NCBI GenBank assembly: GCA_964352715.1
Contig: CAYGSU010000042.1
Coordinates: 1-36,746 of the forward strand
Length of the DNA: 36,746 nt
Direction of reading: 5' to 3'
From: JAVKBW01 sp964352715
GTDB lineage: Bacteria > Pseudomonadota > Alphaproteobacteria > UBA8366 > Aestuariispiraceae
Positions 33,383 through 36,746 of the stretch are shown one piece after another; the stretch's first letter is position 1, and every line of letters starts with the position of its first letter. The notes under the pieces are model-generated. The model was given only the letters and a program-made list of their open reading frames with translations, searched no databases and was not told the DNA's origin. The position numbers and the translations under genes are program-made.

Positions 33383-35209
33383 TTAATTAATATTTAATTT
33401 TTTCAAAAGATGCTCCATCCCGCCGTCGATAGTGGCGATATGTTTTTGCAGCAATCGGTTCGTCACAGCGACCAGGTTTTCCTGCTGCGTCGCATCCATC
33501 CGCAACGCCAGATAAGCTGAAACCTGTAGCATCATCATGAAAGTTCCATAGACCAATCCGGCCAGCCTGATATCGGTATCCGGCGCAAATACGGATTTGG
33601 TCAATCGGTCATAATATTCAGTGTAATCATCAGGTTGATCGACATGGTTAAGACTATTTTCAAGCCTGCTGCGCCACGCTGACCATTTTGGTTTCAAGTC
33701 CGGCCAGCCGGTATAGTGGGTCTCGGTCATGGTTGCGTCCAGCAGCAAAGAAGCATCTCCCGGCAGCAGGACGGAGCGCTCAAGCACGGCCGCCGCCTGA
33801 TCCGCCCGGCAGGCTGTTGCGCCATGGATCAACGCGCCGTCGCCGATATTCAGGAATGTCCTGTCAGGATACCGGTCAATCAGCTGACCCATTGCCTGCG
33901 CACCGACCATGAAGGACTGACTCGAAAGGACCGGCGTGCCGAAATTGCCATCCACCCGTACATCGAACGGGGCGAAACCGAGCGAAACCGGAATGGCTGA
34001 CGCCGGTACAGTGCCGTAGACGGAACTTTTGGCGTGATGCTGCGACGGATCGATAGCGCCGAAATCGACACCGGCGAGCAGAATGGTGCGCGCGCCAAGC
34101 GCGATGGCGATACGAACAGCGACATTGGCGACAGTCGGCGATGCGTTGTGCAGGATCGGCGGTGCCTCGCCATACAGTGCCGATGCACAGGTGCCTTCGC
34201 GAATATAGCTGTGATGCGTTTCGAAAAACCGCACTGTGTTCGGTGACAGGGCGGAGGGGCCGACAAGCGGAATGGTGCGCAGGTCGTGCCGGTCGGCAAT
34301 CGGCGCGATAACCTCCTGCAATTCGTCGACATTCTCGATTTCGCAATGGAAATCCGGTCTGATACCGTGTGCAAGGGCGACCCCCAGGCCGGTACCGGCT
34401 GTCAGTATTACGGCATGGCCGGGCAGGGAACCGGCCAGCAATTGCACGGTGGATTCAGCCGACGGGCCGCTGCCGATGATGACGGCGGTCAGGTCATTTC
34501 GGACAGCAGCGCCTTTGGCGATGACGCGGTGGCGATGCGGCGTCGCCAGGCCACGGTTCTTCATGTTTTCGACGACGTTACCGACCATTTTGAGCTCGTC
34601 TTCAAAAAAGCCGACAGACGTTGCGAGGTTGGACAAATGGCTTTCAAATTGCCGGTACACGGCCTCGATATCGTCGCCGGACCGCCCGAGCCTGTAGTAG
34701 GACCCGTCGATCAGGCCGTAGTTTCGGTCGCGCACGGCATCCTGCATCAGGGTCGACAGCAGCGAAGCGCCTTTCGCCAGCACGAAGCGAATGCGGCCCG
34801 ACCGGGCCTCAAGCGTTGCTGCGATGGAAGACCAGTCGGTCGTGTCGATCGTGGCGGCGAAAGCGGCGGGGTCAGCCTCGCACAGTACCAGCCCCCTGAC
34901 TGGCGTTTTCCGGATCAGTTCGCCGATATCACCCTGTTGCGGACAACCGAAAAGAAACAGGTAGCCGGCGCCGGACCGGGGTTCCTGTTCGATGATGGCG
35001 CCTTGTGTTGCCGCATACAGATCCTGAACATAATCGAATAACAGGTGGCGGTTGGTCGTCTTCAGAGAGGGCGGACGAAACAGAAACCTTTTCGGCTCCG
35101 GCGGATCATCTTGCCAGACCGGAAATTTCCGGGGTTCCGCTGCCGCCCTTACGGCGGTGGCAATTGCCGGGGAAACAGTATCGAAGAAGGTCAGGTTTTT
35201 CGAACGCAT
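33383..35209 (-). CDS. DUF115 / MAF-type putative glycosyltransferase, second copy
   Basis: 608 residues. It repeats the landmarks of the copy at 22696-24744: GFFEDELKMVGN (200-211), the MptE-like core TAVIIGSGPSAEST (241-254), GIRPDFHCEIEN, SPTVANVAVRIAIALGARTILLAGVDFGA and HHAKSSVYG, with a C-terminal helical tail. Overall similarity is clear in the motifs and lower elsewhere. It is cytosolic with no signal or membrane span. Characterised relatives glycosylate flagellin with nonulosonic acids. This copy lies between two FecR-domain genes, so those large proteins are candidate acceptors. A 194-base gap separates it from the divergent gene at 35404; a weak ACGG precedes the ATG. Confidence 0.88.
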   Translation of the reverse strand: MRSKNLTFFDTVSPAIATAVRAAAEPRKFPVWQDDPPEPKRFLFRPPSLKTTNRHLLFDYVQDLYAATQGAIIEQEPRSGAGYLFLFGCPQQGDIGELIRKTPVRGLVLCEADPAAFAATIDTTDWSSIAATLEARSGRIRFVLAKGASLLSTLMQDAVRDRNYGLIDGSYYRLGRSGDDIEAVYRQFESHLSNLATSVGFFEDELKMVGNVVENMKNRGLATPHRHRVIAKGAAVRNDLTAVIIGSGPSAESTVQLLAGSLPGHAVILTAGTGLGVALAHGIRPDFHCEIENVDELQEVIAPIADRHDLRTIPLVGPSALSPNTVRFFETHHSYIREGTCASALYGEAPPILHNASPTVANVAVRIAIALGARTILLAGVDFGAIDPSQHHAKSSVYGTVPASAIPVSLGFAPFDVRVDGNFGTPVLSSQSFMVGAQAMGQLIDRYPDRTFLNIGDGALIHGATACRADQAAAVLERSVLLPGDASLLLDATMTETHYTGWPDLKPKWSAWRSRLENSLNHVDQPDDYTEYYDRLTKSVFAPDTDIRLAGLVYGTFMMMLQVSAYLALRMDATQQENLVAVTNRLLQKHIATIDGGMEHLLKKLNIN

Positions 35210-35318
35210 TCCGTCTTATACCCGAATTCACGGATCGCATAAGCAATGGTTCACAAATCGACGCGAGTCTTTTATGAAATACAGAGCTTTGTTTTTGTTT
35301 TACTTGAATTGTCGGTAT

Positions 35319-35334
35319 TGTGATTGCAGTCACT
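35319..35334 (+). promoter_or_regulatory. Candidate CRP box upstream of the FecR-domain gene
   Basis: TGTGA (35319-35323) and TCACT (35330-35334) are separated by six bases, a match to the CRP consensus TGTGA-N6-TCACA at nine of ten positions. The CRP-like protein at 6048-6782 carries RETVAR in its recognition helix, which in E. coli CRP reads exactly these half-sites. A possible -35 TTGTCG (35334-35339) and poor -10 TAAGCT (35356-35361, 16-base spacer) would place the centre near -41.5. The promoter part is weak. Confidence 0.4.
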
Positions 35335-35403
35335 TGTCGGCGGGGCGTTTAGTTGTAAGCTAAGCGCGCTTGGGGAAGCGTTTATTCAAGGTGCAGGAAT
35401 AAT

Positions 35404-36746
35404 ATGAGCGACGCGACTACAGTCGATCTGACGTCGGCAGGAACGCAATTGGCCCAGGCGACAAGCGAGCAGATCGGCTCGGTAGTCTCGACAAGCGGTG
35501 ACATCACGATTACCCGGGCAACCGGCGAAACAGTTTCTGCTGAAGCCGGAACGCCGGTCTATTCAAATGATTCCATCGCGACCGGCCCTGGCGCCAGCGT
35601 CGGCTTTGAATTCGTCGATCTTTCGACATTCTCGCTTGGTGAATCCGCCCAGATCGTTCTCGACGAACTTGTATATGACCCCGGCGCCGACAGCTCGATG
35701 GTCGTCAACCTCGTGGCGGGTACGTTTTCGTTCGTCTCTGGCGAGATCGCTAAATCCGGTGACGATTCGATGCAGATCGTTACCCCGGTCGCGACCATCG
35801 GTGTTCGCGGCACAGCCGGTACCGGTGACCCCAACACCGTTGTCTTGCTTCAGGAAGCGAACGCGCCACCGGGCGAAATCAGCTACACCACCCAGGGCGG
35901 CTCGGTCACGCTGACCCGGCCGAACGAATTTACCGGCGCTAACAGCCCCTTTGACAACCCGTTTGCACCGTCGATCATCACGCTTAACCAGATCCAGACC
36001 AATTACGGGTCGGCACTGTCCGAATTGCCGGTGACGCTACCCGCCAACGAAAACATTCAGCGCAGGAACCGTAATAATAACAACGACGATGACGATAGCG
36101 GCGACGGCGAATCCGGTGAAGAAGACACCGATACCGATGAGGAAGCGGCAGCCGACGGCGAAGGCGCAGAAGGCGAAGATAGCGCCGAAGGTGAGGGCGA
36201 AGAAGAGGTTGCGGAAGGCGAGGGCGAAGAAGAGGTCGCTGAAGGCGAGGGTGAAGACGGAGAAGGTGAAGAAGGTGAGGGCGGCGAAGACACCGCCGAA
36301 GGCGATGGCGCTGATACAGGCGAAACCGTCGCCGCAGGTGACGGCGGCTCGCTGGGCGGCGATGGCGGTGCTTTTGGCGGCCAGCAGGCCGGCTCTGTCA
36401 ATATCGTAGGCAGCGCCGGTGACGATGCGCCGCCACCTCCGCCACCGAAGGTTCAGGCCCCGACCGATCCGCTTGCGCCGGAACCCAGTCCTGTCGATCC
36501 ACCGAAGACCGTAAAAGAGGAGGCTGAGGCAGAACAGCCGCCACCGCTGCAAGCATCACCGCCGCCACCTGAAGAGCAACCACCGCCGCCGCCACCTGGA
36601 GGTGGTGGAACTGTTACCAACGAAGGCGATGATACTGAATTTACAGTTTCCGGAACAGCCACTTTAACGGGCGGCAACGATACGATACTGCTCGGCGCAG
36701 CATCGATTAATGTCGATATCCTGGGAACGGCGCAGGCCGGTGACCT
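35404..36746 (+). CDS. FecR-domain protein with acidic repeats, 3'-truncated
   Basis: At least 447 codons; the frame stays open to the last base, so the gene continues beyond the window. ATG 35404 has AGGA (35395-35398) five bases upstream. Domains: FecR-like domain (about 25-140: GSVVSTSGDITITRATGE, DELVYDPGADSS, VATIGVRGTAG), a low-complexity acidic segment (about 225-310) dominated by Gly-Glu, then Pro-rich stretches and the start of a TLTGGNDTILLG strand that resembles RTX/adhesin repeats. The FecR domain is clearly related to that of the gene at 30533-33184 (DEL-I/V-YDP, PVATIG-I/V-RGT). No signal peptide: secreted by type I route or cytosolic scaffold. Divergent from the DUF115 gene. 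Confidence 0.82.
   Translation, partial: MSDATTVDLTSAGTQLAQATSEQIGSVVSTSGDITITRATGETVSAEAGTPVYSNDSIATGPGASVGFEFVDLSTFSLGESAQIVLDELVYDPGADSSMVVNLVAGTFSFVSGEIAKSGDDSMQIVTPVATIGVRGTAGTGDPNTVVLLQEANAPPGEISYTTQGGSVTLTRPNEFTGANSPFDNPFAPSIITLNQIQTNYGSALSELPVTLPANENIQRRNRNNNNDDDDSGDGESGEEDTDTDEEAAADGEGAEGEDSAEGEGEEEVAEGEGEEEVAEGEGEDGEGEEGEGGEDTAEGDGADTGETVAAGDGGSLGGDGGAFGGQQAGSVNIVGSAGDDAPPPPPPKVQAPTDPLAPEPSPVDPPKTVKEEAEAEQPPPLQASPPPPEEQPPPPPPGGGGTVTNEGDDTEFTVSGTATLTGGNDTILLGAASINVDILGTAQAGD
36187..36255 (+). repeat. 27-base tandem repeat in the acidic segment
   Basis: Two full units (36187-36213 and 36214-36240) and part of a third encode repeats of the nine-residue GEGEEEVAE. The units differ at only a few positions, so recent duplication is likely. 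The unit length is a multiple of three, so copy-number change would stay in frame and vary only the length of the acidic stretch. Confidence 0.85.

Overview
The window looks like an ordinary chromosomal stretch of a GC-rich, free-living (probably marine or soil) alphaproteobacterium, most likely Rhodospirillales-like. The main reasons are the recG / sdhE-mfd block typical of Alphaproteobacteria, a short OpgH with OpgG and OpgC, TRAP and hydantoinase-type catabolic genes, and alphaproteobacterial-style signalling proteins. I see no insertion sequence, phage, integrase or CRISPR array. The lineage is an inference from gene content, not from a marker-gene comparison.

Layout. 1-1287: 5'-truncated QEGLA-motif (DUF1704) metallopeptidase-like gene. 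1442-5111: a GlcG/HbpS-like gene divergent from a complete TRAP transporter (dctQ, dctM, dctP) that ends in a good terminator. 5269-5344: tRNA-Lys(TTT). 5405-6782: a CRP-like regulator followed by a secreted protein of unknown function, both on the minus strand. 6932-7786: DUF502 membrane protein. 8078-13678: a tightly coupled four-gene operon (HyuA, HyuB, HisC-like aminotransferase, two-cysteine Asp/Glu racemase-type enzyme), every junction a 4-base stop/start overlap. 13670-19727: recG on minus, then sdhE-mfd on plus. 19742-21778: a DsbA/FrnE thioredoxin-fold protein and a REC-REC-GGDEF protein whose enzymatic residues are lost but whose c-di-GMP-binding I-site is kept. 21977-25293: NIPSNAP, infA, a DUF115/MAF-type putative glycosyltransferase, a lipoprotein. 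25268-30095: osmoregulated periplasmic glucan genes (opgG-opgH on minus, opgC divergent). 30131-30424: small AroQ-type chorismate mutase. 30533-36746: two large FecR-domain, low-complexity, probably surface or secreted proteins that flank a second DUF115/MAF-type gene; the last runs off the window.

How the parts may work together. The TRAP system takes up an organic acid; the hyu operon probably opens a cyclic amide or lactam and handles the resulting amino acid (racemisation/isomerisation, transamination). OpgG/H/C build and substitute periplasmic glucans. The most unusual parts are (i) the FecR - DUF115 - FecR cluster, which could be a surface-protein and glycosylation module with a CRP-like box upstream of one FecR gene, and (ii) the PopA-like catalytically dead c-di-GMP receptor candidate. 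Both readings are inferences from motifs and gene order.
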